64,000 bases of DNA from positions 1-64,000 of the forward strand of contig JAZHDD010000067.1 in assembly GCA_036541255.1 (NCBI GenBank), in the 5' to 3' direction. The DNA is from Paucidesulfovibrio sp036541255. Its GTDB lineage: Bacteria; Desulfobacterota; Desulfovibrionia; Desulfovibrionales; Desulfovibrionaceae. Shown here in pieces: positions 7,788 to 16,777 of this stretch. The position numbers were made by a program, and so were the translations under genes. Position 1 is the stretch's first letter; each line of letters begins with the position of its first letter. The notes under the pieces were generated by a model. The model saw only the letters and a program-made list of their open reading frames with translations. It did no database searches and had not been told where the DNA came from.

Positions 7788-8795
7788 TTACATTTTATAA
7801 TAGCCGCGATACCACTCCACGAATTTGGCGATTCCAACCTCAATGGGCGTGTCCGGCTTGAATCCCACATCACGGACAAGGTCGTCCACGTCGGCCCACG
7901 TGGCGGGCACGTCTCCGGGTTGCATGGGCAGGAGGTTGTACTCCGCCTTCATGCCCAGTTGCTCCTCGAGGGCCTCGATGTATCGCGTCAGCTTGATCTT
8001 GTTGTTGTTGCCGATGTTGTAGATGCGATACGGGTTGGGGCTGGACGCCGGATCGGGATTGTTGCCGTTCCATTCCGGGTTGCCTTGGGGAGTGTGCAGC
8101 ATGACTCTGAAGACCCCTTCCACGATATCATCAACGTATGTGAAGTCCCGTTCCATCTTGCCGTAATTGAACACGTCGATGGGCCGCCCCTCAAGAATGG
8201 CCTTGGTAAAGAGAAACAGGGCCATGTCAGGTCGTCCCCACGGGCCATACACGGTAAAGAAGCGCAGGCCGGTTGTGGGCAAGTCAAAAAGATTGGAATA
8301 GGAATGGGCCATCATTTCGTTGGACTTCTTGCTGGCCGCGTACAGGCTCATGGGATGATCAACGCCCGCATGCGTGGAAAGTGGCATTTTGGTGTTCATG
8401 CCGTACACGGAACTGGACGAGGCATAGACCAGATGTTTGACCTTGTTGTGGCGGCAGCCCTCAAGAATGTTGAAAAAGCCGATGATGTTGGAGTCCACAT
8501 AACTGCGGGGATTGATGATGCTGTAGCGCACCCCTGCCTGGGCGGCCAAGTTGACCACGATGTCAAAGCCTTCTTCGGCAAAAAGCTTTTCCATTCCGGC
8601 CGTATCGGCAAGGTTCAGCAGCACATGCTTGAAACCAGAGTGTTGCTCCAGAATGGCCAGACGGCTTTTCTTGAGGTTCACATCATAATAATCATTCAGA
8701 ACGTCAAGGCCTACGACGTCATGTCCGGCCTTAAGAACTTTTTTTGAAAGATGAAAGCCGATAAAACCCGCGGCTCCGGTTATGAGAATCTTCAT
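7788..8795 (-). CDS. NAD-dependent epimerase, UDP-glucuronate 4-epimerase type
   Basis: 335-residue extended short-chain dehydrogenase. The NAD-binding GAAGFIG is at 7-13, and the catalytic YxxxK pair is Y152/K156 in LYAASKKSNE. Further family segments are RFFTVYGPWGRPDMA and the FTYVDDIVEG region. The overall pattern (DYYDVNLKKSRL near residue 40, QAGVRYS near 90) is that of CapI-like UDP-glucuronate 4-epimerases, which supply UDP-galacturonate for capsule or LPS. The substrate is inferred from similarity and not proven. AAGGA precedes the ATG at 8795. It stands alone with its own terminator. Confidence 0.85.
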   Translation of the reverse strand: MKILITGAAGFIGFHLSKKVLKAGHDVVGLDVLNDYYDVNLKKSRLAILEQHSGFKHVLLNLADTAGMEKLFAEEGFDIVVNLAAQAGVRYSIINPRSYVDSNIIGFFNILEGCRHNKVKHLVYASSSSVYGMNTKMPLSTHAGVDHPMSLYAASKKSNEMMAHSYSNLFDLPTTGLRFFTVYGPWGRPDMALFLFTKAILEGRPIDVFNYGKMERDFTYVDDIVEGVFRVMLHTPQGNPEWNGNNPDPASSPNPYRIYNIGNNNKIKLTRYIEALEEQLGMKAEYNLLPMQPGDVPATWADVDDLVRDVGFKPDTPIEVGIAKFVEWYRGYYKM

Positions 8796-8874
8796 GCTGG
8801 GTCCTTCTTGGTGTTGGTGGAAAGGCCTCATACTTCACGACGGGGTTGAAGCGCAAGCCGGACAATATGGCAAA

Positions 8875-9525
8875 TTAGAAAGGAAGATCTTTGAGCGCCT
8901 GGAGAGCCAACAGCCGTTCATGCGGAAGCATCCCGCGCAGTCGCGCCAAGGACGGACAGACATGGACCAAGCCTGTGCTGAACTTGATCGGAGTTCTCCC
9001 CTCAGGGGCGTCGGGCAAAAGCAGTGTGCAGACATCGCGGCCAAAAAGAGCCAGCTGGGTCGCTCCCAGCATTGTCACGCCCTGCCAAAACATGTCGGGA
9101 CGCGGCACGACATTCTCTGCGCGCAATTCGGTTGCAGGCCAAAAGGCTATGGTCCCCTTGGGCCAGCGGAAATAGAGCATCAGAGTCTGAAGCAGGTCGC
9201 GGCAGAGAGGATCGGGTTTGCCTCCCATATGCGCACCCAATTCATAATAGGTCCAAACAATGCGTGGTTCGTGCGGAGTCTTGAGCCACAGGCTGCGCCA
9301 GGGCTCGTCCCACTGGCGGTAATCTGCGGATGCCGCATCAATGGTCGCTGGAGATGTATCCTGTTGCCGTGCAGGTTCTGAACAATTTCCGGAGGATCCT
9401 GACACCGAAACACGTTCGGCTTCTCGAATGGGCGTCCCTGCAGGCCGAAGGATATGGTGCAAGCCCGCCTCATGCCAGACGCGCAGCCCTTCGGGTATAT
9501 TTAAACGCTGAGCAGGTGATCCCAT
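8875..9525 (-). CDS. Hypothetical protein, 216 aa, overlapping coaBC
   Basis: I do not recognise the family. The ATG at 9525 lies inside the last codons of coaBC in another frame, so the genes overlap by about 25 bases and are probably translationally coupled. The product is soluble. A conserved-looking core runs from WTYYELGAHMGGKPDPLCRD through FRWPKGTIAFWP to MFWQGVTMLGA, and the protein ends in a helical leucine-rich tail. The middle (residues about 40-65) is low-complexity and Ser/Ala-rich. The many aromatic residues and the AFWP/FWQG segments suggest a folded enzyme or binding domain, but no active site can be named. Confidence 0.7.
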   Translation of the reverse strand: MGSPAQRLNIPEGLRVWHEAGLHHILRPAGTPIREAERVSVSGSSGNCSEPARQQDTSPATIDAASADYRQWDEPWRSLWLKTPHEPRIVWTYYELGAHMGGKPDPLCRDLLQTLMLYFRWPKGTIAFWPATELRAENVVPRPDMFWQGVTMLGATQLALFGRDVCTLLLPDAPEGRTPIKFSTGLVHVCPSLARLRGMLPHERLLALQALKDLPF

Positions 9526-10718
9526 ATCCGCCACGCAACCTCTGTCTTGTCCAGTTCCGGCCACTCTTCCAGGCGCCCGTTGCGGTCCAGGACCAACACC
9601 CGATTGGTGACGCAGGCAAAGCCTGCTCCCTGGCAGCCGATGGGGTTGGCCACGATGATATCCAAATGCTTGCGTACCAGCTTGGCGCGAGCGTTTCCTT
9701 CTAGGTCATCGGTTTCAGCGGCAAAACCAATGAGCAACTGATGATCACTCTTATTCTGGCCAAGCTCGCAAAGGATATCCGGGTTCGTTTCAAAGCAAAC
9801 GCTCAATCCTGCTTGAGCGATCTTGTCTTTTTTCATCTTGCCTGCACCAAAGGGCTCAGGGCGAAAGTCCGCTACCGCCGCAGTGCAGCAGGCAACGTCC
9901 ATGTCAGGCCAAAGCTCCAGCGCGGCATCGTGCATTTCCCGAGCCGTGGTCACGTCGGTTCGCGTAATGCCCTCGGGCAAGTCGATGTCACAAGGGCCGG
10001 CAACAACATGAACGTCGGCCCCGCGCAACCAGGCTGCCACAGCCAGACACGCGCCCATGCGGCCCGTGCTCGGGTTGCTCCAGAAGCGGACCGCGTCGAA
10101 CGGTTCCCGGGTTGGGCCAAGCGTCAACAGGACTTTACGTCCGACAAGGTCCTTGGGAGAAAGCAAAAAGGCGATCCGCGCCAAAATGGACGAAACAGGG
10201 GCCATACGGCCATTTCCCTCGTCTCCGCAGGCAACCATGCCCGAACAGGGAAAAACAACGTCTACGCCGCGCTGGCGAAGCCGCTCCACATTCTCTTTGG
10301 TGGGCGGGGCTTGCCACATGTTCGGATTCATGGCCGGAGCCACAAGCAAAGGACCTGGATGCGCCAGGGCCTGACAGGAGAGCATGTCGTCTGCGAGGCC
10401 GTGGGCAAGCCGGGCCAAAGTGTTGGCCGTGGCTGGAACCACAGCCATAAGATCGGAACTCTGCCCAGGCCCGAGATGGGCATAGGGATGCTGGCCGGGT
10501 TCGAACATGCCGCCGTATACGGGGTCCGCCCCCAGAGCCTCGAAGCTGAGGGGCGTGACGAACCGGGTTGCGCTTTCGGTGAGTGTGGCGGAAACCGATA
10601 CGTTCAAACGCAGAAGGCCGCGTACAAGATCAAGGGCCTTGTACGCGGCGATGCTGCCGCTCACGCCGAGATGGACACGCTGGCCCAAAAAACCGCGAAA
10701 CAGCAATTCTGCGTCCAT
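9501..10718 (-). CDS. coaBC: Bifunctional phosphopantothenoylcysteine decarboxylase / phosphopantothenate-cysteine ligase
   Basis: 405 residues with the two Dfp domains of coenzyme A synthesis. The N-terminal flavin-dependent CoaC part has GVSGSIAAYK at about 18-27, the PAMNPNMW motif and the ACGDEGNGRM loop with the catalytic Cys. The C-terminal CoaB part starts near LLTLGPTREPFD, continues with TAAVADFRP, has the KMKK Lys, and ends with the FAAETDD segment. It converts phosphopantothenate plus cysteine to phosphopantetheine via a CTP-activated intermediate. Its stop overlaps the start of the unknown gene downstream, and a lipoprotein gene ends 9 bases upstream, so the three are likely co-transcribed. 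Confidence 0.95.
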   Translation of the reverse strand: MDAELLFRGFLGQRVHLGVSGSIAAYKALDLVRGLLRLNVSVSATLTESATRFVTPLSFEALGADPVYGGMFEPGQHPYAHLGPGQSSDLMAVVPATANTLARLAHGLADDMLSCQALAHPGPLLVAPAMNPNMWQAPPTKENVERLRQRGVDVVFPCSGMVACGDEGNGRMAPVSSILARIAFLLSPKDLVGRKVLLTLGPTREPFDAVRFWSNPSTGRMGACLAVAAWLRGADVHVVAGPCDIDLPEGITRTDVTTAREMHDAALELWPDMDVACCTAAVADFRPEPFGAGKMKKDKIAQAGLSVCFETNPDILCELGQNKSDHQLLIGFAAETDDLEGNARAKLVRKHLDIIVANPIGCQGAGFACVTNRVLVLDRNGRLEEWPELDKTEVAWRIWDHLLSV

Positions 10719-10726
10719 GCTCTCCC

Positions 10727-11242
10727 CTATTGCGGCAGGTCCTGGCCCATGCCCATGGGCACGCTGCCGACGCTGCCGGAGTTGAGATCCTTGAACTCTA
10801 TGGCGAAGATGGTCACACGGGTCTTGAAGCCGTCCTCGATCTGAATCGTGCAGCTCTTGTTGGCCTTTTCAAAAGCCAGAACCGACTTCTCCGCCTTGAG
10901 CGAAAATTTCTTGGTCCAATTGTCCTTGGTCATGTTGTTCACGAAGAAGTTAAAGACATCTTCGGCAATGACACGGCCGGTGAAAATGCGGAAACCGGCG
11001 AGAAAGCGAGGATCGTCAAAAACGTATTTTTCATCATCAATGGGCGACAGTTCCCGCGGTACCAGAATGTCGTCAAAATCATAATAGTAGTTGGGATTTT
11101 CGTAGGTTTCCTGGTAGGCGTCCGAATCCGAGGCAGCTTGCGTCTGCTGGGGATCGGTGTCGCTGGCCGTGGATTTGGTGGCGCAGGCGCTGGCGCTGAA
11201 GAGCAGCAAAGCAAAGATGGTCGCGTAAAGGCTCAGACGCAT
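10727..11242 (-). CDS. Lipoprotein of unknown function, 171 aa
   Basis: A strong AGGAGG precedes the ATG at 11242. Residues 1-19 are a lipoprotein signal peptide with the lipidated Cys expected at C20 (FSASAC, a slightly atypical lipobox). A Ser/Thr/Gln-rich linker follows, then an acidic tyrosine-rich patch (ENPNYYYDFDDI), then a folded domain containing VFDDPRFLAGFRIFTGRV and NFFVNNMTKDNW. The family is not recognised. It is probably anchored in the envelope. It lies upstream of coaBC on the same strand. Confidence 0.8.
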   Translation of the reverse strand: MRLSLYATIFALLLFSASACATKSTASDTDPQQTQAASDSDAYQETYENPNYYYDFDDILVPRELSPIDDEKYVFDDPRFLAGFRIFTGRVIAEDVFNFFVNNMTKDNWTKKFSLKAEKSVLAFEKANKSCTIQIEDGFKTRVTIFAIEFKDLNSGSVGSVPMGMGQDLPQ

Positions 11243-11349
11243 ACGGTCCTCCTGGTGTTTTCTGTGTGGATAGTCCGGCGTCGCAAGGACGCCCTGCAAG
11301 GGCTGTTACAACAGGCGTTATCAAACCGCAATTCAAAGGGCGGAAGGAA

Positions 11350-12036
11350 TCAGCTATCAGGATTCCTGGGACCGGCATGTTCCTGAAGAGAGGATTCCAT
11401 TTCGCCCCGTTCCTTGCGGAGACGAGCGATTTCGGATTCAAGTATTTGCAGCTTGGCCTTCATGTCCGAAGTATCGAAAGAAAGGTTCAGGGTCAGTTCC
11501 TCGATTTCCGCTTCTTTCTTGGCAAGGGCATCCGTACGTTCCTGCAGTTCCTGAATCTCGCCCGCAGGCAGGGCCGGAACAACGGGCGGGGGAAGCTGCT
11601 TGATGCGGCGCTGTCCACGGGAAAGCAGAACAAAGCCGGTCTTGAGCTTTTGTATGTCCTCGCGGTGACTTTCGATCATCTTTTTCTGGTCCGCGATGAT
11701 TTCCAGGCATTGACCGAACTTTTCCATGATCTCAAAAAAAGGGCCTGACAAATCCATTCCCTGGCATGTCTGGGCCGGAGTGGTTGCTTCATGGGCAAGT
11801 TCAATGGTGCGGGAATAGCTCTGCTTGAGCATGTCTTCTATTTCGCTGGTGACATGCCCTTCCTGATACAAATGTGAAATCTTTTCAAAAATAGCAACGG
11901 CTTCGTCGCTGTAACGCGTGACCCTGCCGATCTTTCTGCTGGGCAGAAAATCACGGAAGAGCGAGGCGTAGCGCCGGGCAGTGGGTGCGGGTATGCGCGT
12001 GGTCTTTGCTATTTCGGCGACGGACAGCCAATTCAT
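11350..12036 (-). CDS. MerR-like HTH protein with C-terminal coiled coil
   Basis: 228 residues. The N-terminal 70 residues (WLSVAEIAKTTRIPAPTARR, then RKIGRVTRYSDEAV) form a MerR-type winged HTH. The C-terminal third is a predicted coiled coil (LQERTDALAKKEAEIEELTL, then ILESEIARLRKERGEMES). There is no Cys-rich effector domain, so it is not a metal or redox MerR. The DNA-binding domain resembles that of the gene at 47923. The start at 12036 is supported by domain boundaries, while the Shine-Dalgarno is weak. It is divergent from queA, with the intervening 120 bases as a shared promoter region. Target unknown. Confidence 0.75.
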   Translation of the reverse strand: MNWLSVAEIAKTTRIPAPTARRYASLFRDFLPSRKIGRVTRYSDEAVAIFEKISHLYQEGHVTSEIEDMLKQSYSRTIELAHEATTPAQTCQGMDLSGPFFEIMEKFGQCLEIIADQKKMIESHREDIQKLKTGFVLLSRGQRRIKQLPPPVVPALPAGEIQELQERTDALAKKEAEIEELTLNLSFDTSDMKAKLQILESEIARLRKERGEMESSLQEHAGPRNPDS

Positions 12037-12157
12037 TCTTAAAGTATGTAGCAGGATTCCAGGGAGAATCAAGACAAGAAGCCGGGGCATCCCGCGCAGC
12101 TTGCAAATCAGCGGGGGTGCAACTAGGATGCGCGCATTCGCTGACACAAGGATATTC

Positions 12158-13234
12158 ATGCATCCCGACCATCAATTGAAGAATTACACCTACGAATTGC
12201 CGGAAGACCGTATTGCCCAGACCCCGTCCCCCAATAGGCAACAATCACGATTGATGCTGGTGGACCGCGCCAGGCAGCAAATCGGTCTGTATGGTTTTGC
12301 GGATCTGCCGGATCTTCTGCCGGAAAACGCCCTGCTCGTTGCCAATAATTCCAAGGTGATACCTGCCCGAATCTTCGGCACGAAAAATACGGGCGGCCGG
12401 GTGGAGTTCCTGCTTCTGACGCCCTTGCCTCTGCTCAAGGCAACAATTCAAGGCGACTGGTCAGAGTCGGAAGCATGGGGCTTGCTCCGGGCTTCCAAGG
12501 CTCCCAAAGTCGGTAGCCGTGTTTCCTTTGGTCCGGATTTTTCCCTGGAAGTGTTGGAACGGATGGAATTTGGACGATGCAAAGTGCTGTTGAACTGGAA
12601 GGGAAATCTATTGCGATTGATGGAGTCACTGGGTTCCATGCCTTTGCCGCCGTATATCCATCGGGCCGCAGAAAACGAGGATGTTTCCCGCTATCAGACG
12701 GTGTATGCCCGGGACGACAAGGCCGGATCCGTGGCCGCGCCCACAGCGGGCCTGCATTTCACGCCCGAGGTGCGGCAGCGGTTGGCGGACAAGGGCATCG
12801 AATGGGCCGAAGTGACGCTCTACGTCGGCTATGGCACGTTCAGCCCGGTGCGTGCCGCAGACATCCGCGACCATGTCATGCACGAGGAATACGTGGAGGT
12901 TTCCGCTGAAACCGCTCATGCGGTCAGGCAGGCCAAAACGCAGGGTCGGCCGGTGGTGGCCGTGGGCACCACCAGCGCGCGCAGTCTGGAAGGCATGTAT
13001 AAGGAGCTTGGAAAAATCAGTGAATTCAAAGGTATGACAGACATATTCATCAGCCCTGGATATACCTTCAATGTGGTGGACAAATTGCTGACCAATTTCC
13101 ATTTGCCAGAGTCAAGTCTTCTTATTATGGTATCAGCCCTAGTCGGCAGAGAATTCATCCTTCATGCCTACAGAGAGGCGCTCCGTAACGGATTTCGTTT
13201 TTTTTCCTACGGTGATGCCATGCTCATTTCGTGA
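12158..13234 (+). CDS. queA: S-adenosylmethionine:tRNA ribosyltransferase-isomerase QueA
   Basis: 358 residues, close to the usual 340-360. Diagnostic segments are YELPEDRIAQTP at the N-terminus, LLVANNSKVIPAR near residue 60, SVAAPTAGLHFT near 190, YVGYGTFSPVR near 225, and the C-terminal NFHLPESSLLIMVSAL. It moves the ribosyl of SAM to 7-aminomethyl-7-deazaguanine in tRNA, giving epoxyqueuosine. AAGGA lies upstream of the chosen ATG. The ferredoxin subunit gene of the next operon begins 20 bases after its stop, so transcription may continue into it. Confidence 0.95.
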   Translation: MHPDHQLKNYTYELPEDRIAQTPSPNRQQSRLMLVDRARQQIGLYGFADLPDLLPENALLVANNSKVIPARIFGTKNTGGRVEFLLLTPLPLLKATIQGDWSESEAWGLLRASKAPKVGSRVSFGPDFSLEVLERMEFGRCKVLLNWKGNLLRLMESLGSMPLPPYIHRAAENEDVSRYQTVYARDDKAGSVAAPTAGLHFTPEVRQRLADKGIEWAEVTLYVGYGTFSPVRAADIRDHVMHEEYVEVSAETAHAVRQAKTQGRPVVAVGTTSARSLEGMYKELGKISEFKGMTDIFISPGYTFNVVDKLLTNFHLPESSLLIMVSALVGREFILHAYREALRNGFRFFSYGDAMLIS

Positions 13235-13254
13235 AGCTCCAACAGGAGGGCCTT

Positions 13255-13488
13255 ATGTCCCGAATCGAGGTTTTGGAAGACCGCTGTAAAGGCTGCCTGC
13301 TCTGCACGACCGTCTGTCCCGTGCAGATCATTGTGCAGTCCGAGCGGTTCAATCAAAACGGCTACAAAGTGGCCGAAGTGCCGGACGCGGAAAAGGAAAA
13401 ATGTACGGGCTGTTCGTCCTGCGCCCTGATCTGTCCCGATCTGGCCATCCGCGTCTATCGCACCCCGAAAAAGAAAGGGGAAGAATGA
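13255..13488 (+). CDS. 2-oxoacid:ferredoxin oxidoreductase, ferredoxin-like (delta) subunit
   Basis: A 77-residue 2x[4Fe-4S] protein with CKGCLLCTTVCP and CTGCSSCALICP, each a CxxCxxCxxxCP cluster motif. AGGAGG precedes the ATG. It is the electron-transfer subunit of the oxidoreductase encoded by the next three genes, passing electrons from the thiamine-diphosphate subunit to ferredoxin. Its stop overlaps or abuts the start of the alpha-subunit gene, indicating coupled translation. Confidence 0.9.
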   Translation: MSRIEVLEDRCKGCLLCTTVCPVQIIVQSERFNQNGYKVAEVPDAEKEKCTGCSSCALICPDLAIRVYRTPKKKGEE

Positions 13489-14546
13489 TGGCTGACAAGA
13501 TTTTCATCAAGGGTAACGAGGCAGTGGCACGCGGCGCATTGGCTGCGGGCTGCAAGTGCTTCTTCGGCTATCCCATCACGCCCCAGAACGACATCCCTGA
13601 ATTCATGTCCAAAGCCATTGTGGATGCGGGCGGCGAGTTCGTGCAGGCCGAGTCCGAAGTGGCCGCGGCCAACATGCTCCTGGGTGCGGGCGCCTGCGGC
13701 GTTCGGGCCATGACCTCCTCTTCCAGCCCGGGCATGTCCCTGAAGCAGGAAGCCATTTCCTACATGGCGGGCAGTGAAATCCCGGCGGTCATCGTGAACA
13801 TGAACCGCGGCGGACCGGGCCTGGGCGACATCGGCCCGGCCCAGGGCGACTACTACCAGGCCACGCGCGGCGGCGGGCACGGCGATTACCGACTGCTGGT
13901 CTATGCACCGGCAACAGCCCAGGAAGCGTATGATCTGGTCATCAAGGCCTTTGACATGGCCTACAAGTACCGTAACCCGGTGCTGATCCTCGGCGACGCC
14001 ATCATGGGCCAGATGAAGGAGCCCATTGACCCGTGGCAGCCGAAAAAAGTCAGCCCGGACGAAGGCGCGGACTGGCGCCTGGACGGTGCGGAAAAAAGAG
14101 ACAAGCGCCTCATCAAATCCCTGTTCCTGGAGGAAGGCGCTCTGGCCGACCAGAACAAGATGCTCCAGGCCAAGTATGAAAAGATGCAGGCCGAAATCGA
14201 GTATGAAACCTTTGAGACCGAAGACGCCGAGCTTGTGGTCTGCGCCTACGGCTCCATCGGCCGCATTGCCAAGACCGCTGTGCGCAAACTGCGCAAGCAG
14301 GGACACAAGGTCGGTCTGTTCCGGCCCATCACCCTGTATCCGTTCCCGGCGGTCCCGCTGCTGGAAATGGCCAAGGCAGGCAAGCGGTTTTTAACCATCG
14401 AGCACAACCTGGGCCAGATGGTGGACGACGTGCGGCTGGCCATTCGTACCGTGGCCGACTCGGAATTCTACGCCGTGTATCCCGGCAACCTGCCCACCCC
14501 GGACGAATTCGAGGAGCCCATCCTCAAGAGCCTGGAGGGGAAATAA
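13488..14546 (+). CDS. vorB: 2-oxoacid:ferredoxin oxidoreductase alpha subunit (VorB/KorA type)
   Basis: 352 residues. GYPITPQNDIPEFM at about 26-39 is the conserved pyrimidine-binding segment. QAESEVAAANM follows, then TSSSSPGMSLKQE and NRGGPGLGDIGPAQGDYYQA, a pattern typical of the VorB group (branched-chain 2-oxoacids) although the 2-oxoglutarate group is close. The reaction is oxidative decarboxylation of a 2-oxoacid to its acyl-CoA with ferredoxin reduction, reversible in anaerobes. An alternative ATG lies 3 bases upstream. The substrate cannot be decided from the sequence alone. Confidence 0.85.
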   Translation: MADKIFIKGNEAVARGALAAGCKCFFGYPITPQNDIPEFMSKAIVDAGGEFVQAESEVAAANMLLGAGACGVRAMTSSSSPGMSLKQEAISYMAGSEIPAVIVNMNRGGPGLGDIGPAQGDYYQATRGGGHGDYRLLVYAPATAQEAYDLVIKAFDMAYKYRNPVLILGDAIMGQMKEPIDPWQPKKVSPDEGADWRLDGAEKRDKRLIKSLFLEEGALADQNKMLQAKYEKMQAEIEYETFETEDAELVVCAYGSIGRIAKTAVRKLRKQGHKVGLFRPITLYPFPAVPLLEMAKAGKRFLTIEHNLGQMVDDVRLAIRTVADSEFYAVYPGNLPTPDEFEEPILKSLEGK

Positions 14547-15317
14547 ATGTCCGAAATGAAAGAAAAGCTGGTCTTTGACAGGCCGCAGTCGGTCATTGAC
14601 CGCCCCACTCACTATTGCCCTGGTTGCCACCACGGCGTGGCGCACCGCCTTGCCGGTGAGTTGCTCGACGAGATGGGCCTGCGCGAAAAAACGCTCTTGG
14701 TCACGTCCATCGGCTGCTCGGTCTTCCTCTACAATTACCTCAACGTGGATGCGGTGGAAGCCCCGCATGGCCGTGCTCCGGCAGTGGCCACGGGCGTAAA
14801 GCGCGCCCGGCCCGGCCATTTCGTGTTCGCCTACCAGGGCGACGGCGACCTGGCTTCCATCGGCATGGCCGAAATCATGCACGCTGCCAACCGCGGCGAA
14901 CGCCTGGCCGTCATCTTCGTGAACAACACGGTCTACGGCATGACCGGCGGGCAGATGGCCCCCACCACCCTGCTGGGGCAAAAGACCACCACCTGCCCTG
15001 GCGGACGCTGCCGGGACAAGGAAGGCATGCCCATCCGCATGACCGAAATCATCGCTTCCCTGGGCGGCGTGGCCTTTGCCGGTCGCGGCTCCCTGGACAG
15101 CGTGAAGAACATCCGCGCTGCCAAAAAGATGATGCGCAAAGCCTTTGAATGTCAGCTCAAAGACCTGGGCTTCGGTTTCGTGGAACTGCTCTCGGCCTGC
15201 CCGACCAACTGGAAAATGACCCCGGTCAAAGCCAACGAGCGTATTGCGGAAGAAATGATCCCCTACTTCCCGCTCGGCGTATTCAAAGACGTTACCGAGG
15301 AAGGAGGCGCCTGCTGA
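14547..15317 (+). CDS. vorA: 2-oxoacid:ferredoxin oxidoreductase beta subunit (TPP-binding)
   Basis: 256 residues. YCPGCHHGVAHRL at about 23-35 and GCSVF near 56 supply cluster-binding Cys residues. YQGDGDLASIG near 95 followed by FVNNTVYGMTGGQMAPTT is the thiamine diphosphate/Mg binding motif (GDGD...NN). It forms the catalytic centre with the alpha subunit. It begins the base after the alpha stop and its own stop overlaps the gamma start by one base (TGATG), so all subunits are made from one message. Confidence 0.9.
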   Translation: MSEMKEKLVFDRPQSVIDRPTHYCPGCHHGVAHRLAGELLDEMGLREKTLLVTSIGCSVFLYNYLNVDAVEAPHGRAPAVATGVKRARPGHFVFAYQGDGDLASIGMAEIMHAANRGERLAVIFVNNTVYGMTGGQMAPTTLLGQKTTTCPGGRCRDKEGMPIRMTEIIASLGGVAFAGRGSLDSVKNIRAAKKMMRKAFECQLKDLGFGFVELLSACPTNWKMTPVKANERIAEEMIPYFPLGVFKDVTEEGGAC

Positions 15318-15862
15318 TGGCCAAATACCTCGATTCCATCATTGCCGGATTCGGCGGCCAGGGCGTGATGCTCATCGGCAACCTGCTGGCCTACGCAGGC
15401 ATGCACCAGGGCCTGAACGTGACCTATATCCCGGTCTACGGGCCGGAAATGCGCGGCGGCACAGCCAACTGCACCGTGGTGCTCTCGGACGAGGACATCG
15501 GCTCGCCCATCATCCACCGGCCCAAGAGCCTGATCATCATGAACCGCCCCTCCCTGGACAAGTTCCAGTCCCGTCTCGTGGACGGCGGGTTGCAGATCAT
15601 CAACTCCTCGCTCGTGGATGCGGACCTGGCGGAAACCGAACGCGTCAAAAGCGTGTTCGTGCCCGCCAACGAGATCGCGGACAAGATCGGCAACACCCGC
15701 ATGGCCAACATGGTCGCCATCGGCGCTTATCTGGCCAGCACGGGCTTCCTGCCGGTCCAGGCCGCCATCGACAGTCTGGAAAACGTCATCTCACCGCATT
15801 ACAAAAAGCTGATTCCGCTCAACGCCAAGGCGATTGAAGCGGGAGCGGCCCACGTGGCCTGA
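15317..15862 (+). CDS. vorC: 2-oxoacid:ferredoxin oxidoreductase gamma subunit
   Basis: 181 residues of the KorC/VorC family. AGFGGQGVMLIG at 10-21 is the signature, then VYGPEMRGGTANC. The gamma domain completes the oxidoreductase and helps bind CoA. GGAGG precedes the start, which overlaps the beta stop. A strong terminator follows, closing the operon. Confidence 0.9.
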   Translation: MAKYLDSIIAGFGGQGVMLIGNLLAYAGMHQGLNVTYIPVYGPEMRGGTANCTVVLSDEDIGSPIIHRPKSLIIMNRPSLDKFQSRLVDGGLQIINSSLVDADLAETERVKSVFVPANEIADKIGNTRMANMVAIGAYLASTGFLPVQAAIDSLENVISPHYKKLIPLNAKAIEAGAAHVA

Positions 15863-15868
15863 CTTCCA

Positions 15869-15905
15869 GGCCGGGACGCGCACGCGTGTCCCGGCCTTTT
15901 TCTTT
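15869..15905 (+). terminator. Terminator of the oxidoreductase operon
   Basis: GGCCGGGAC and GTCCCGGCC form a 9-bp stem with a 10-base loop, followed by TTTTTCTTT. Confidence 0.9.
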
Positions 15906-15943
15906 GCATCACAAGGCGCAAGAGAGAATAAGGAAAAAGACCC

Positions 15944-16777
15944 ATGGATCATTACGGCATCATCGGCCACCCCCTGGGGCATACCCTGAGTCCGGTACTG
16001 CACAACTGGGGCTTCCAGTCCTGCGGCATCGATGCGCTCTATTCCGTTCACGATACCCCGCCTGAAAATCTGTCCGGATTCATGGACACTGTGCGTCGTG
16101 AACATATCAAGGGCCTGAGCGTGACCATCCCGCACAAGCAAAGCATCATGCCGCTGCTGGACAGGGTTTCCTCGCGCGCCCGCGCCGTGGGGGCCGTGAA
16201 CACGGTCTTCTGGGACAATGGTCAGCTCAAGGGCACCAATACCGACCTCACGGGCTGCCTCACGCCCTTGCGGGGCCTTGGGCGGGTTCCGCGCAGCGCT
16301 CTTGTCCTGGGAGCCGGAGGAGCCGCCAGGGCGGTCATTGCGGCGGTGCATGAATTGGGAGTGGTAGACGTGGCCGTGACCAATCGCCACCGCGACAAGG
16401 CCGAGGCACTGGCGCGCGATTTTTCCGTACGGGTGGTGGATTGGGAAAACCGGCATGTTCATCCGCCGGAGCTGCTCGTGAACACGACGCCCCTGGGCAT
16501 GGCCGGGAAATATGAAAACCTGAGCCCCTGGCCTTTGCAGGCCCTACCTCAAGGGACCGTGGTCTTCGACCTGATCTACAATCCGCTGCACACCAATCTC
16601 GTGAACATGGCGGACGGGTGCGGCTGCACCATTATTTCCGGGCTGGAAATGTTCCTGTACCAGGGCCTGAAGCAATTCAAGCTCTGGACAGGCAAAGACC
16701 TTGATCCCGCCCAGGCGCGTTGCCTGCTTCTTGAGCATCTCGCGCCCGGCGGCGGATCAGGTGCGGCTTCTTCTTAG
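15944..16777 (+). CDS. aroE: Shikimate dehydrogenase AroE
   Basis: 277 residues, normal length. SVTIPHK at 59-65 contains the catalytic K65, NTD at 99-101 the partner D101, and GAGGAARA at 123-130 the NADPH-binding loop. NRHRDK follows, as in NADP-preferring members, and the protein ends with the GLEMFLYQGLKQF helix. It reduces 3-dehydroshikimate in the shikimate pathway for aromatic amino acids. It is a single gene between terminators, and its stop overlaps that of the convergent lytic transglycosylase gene by four bases. Confidence 0.95.
   Translation: MDHYGIIGHPLGHTLSPVLHNWGFQSCGIDALYSVHDTPPENLSGFMDTVRREHIKGLSVTIPHKQSIMPLLDRVSSRARAVGAVNTVFWDNGQLKGTNTDLTGCLTPLRGLGRVPRSALVLGAGGAARAVIAAVHELGVVDVAVTNRHRDKAEALARDFSVRVVDWENRHVHPPELLVNTTPLGMAGKYENLSPWPLQALPQGTVVFDLIYNPLHTNLVNMADGCGCTIISGLEMFLYQGLKQFKLWTGKDLDPAQARCLLLEHLAPGGGSGAASS

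Noticed and set aside
13255..15862. Pyruvate:ferredoxin oxidoreductase
   Set aside because: Pyruvate enzymes in this lineage are usually single large polypeptides; the four small subunits fit the 2-oxoisovalerate/2-oxoglutarate type better.
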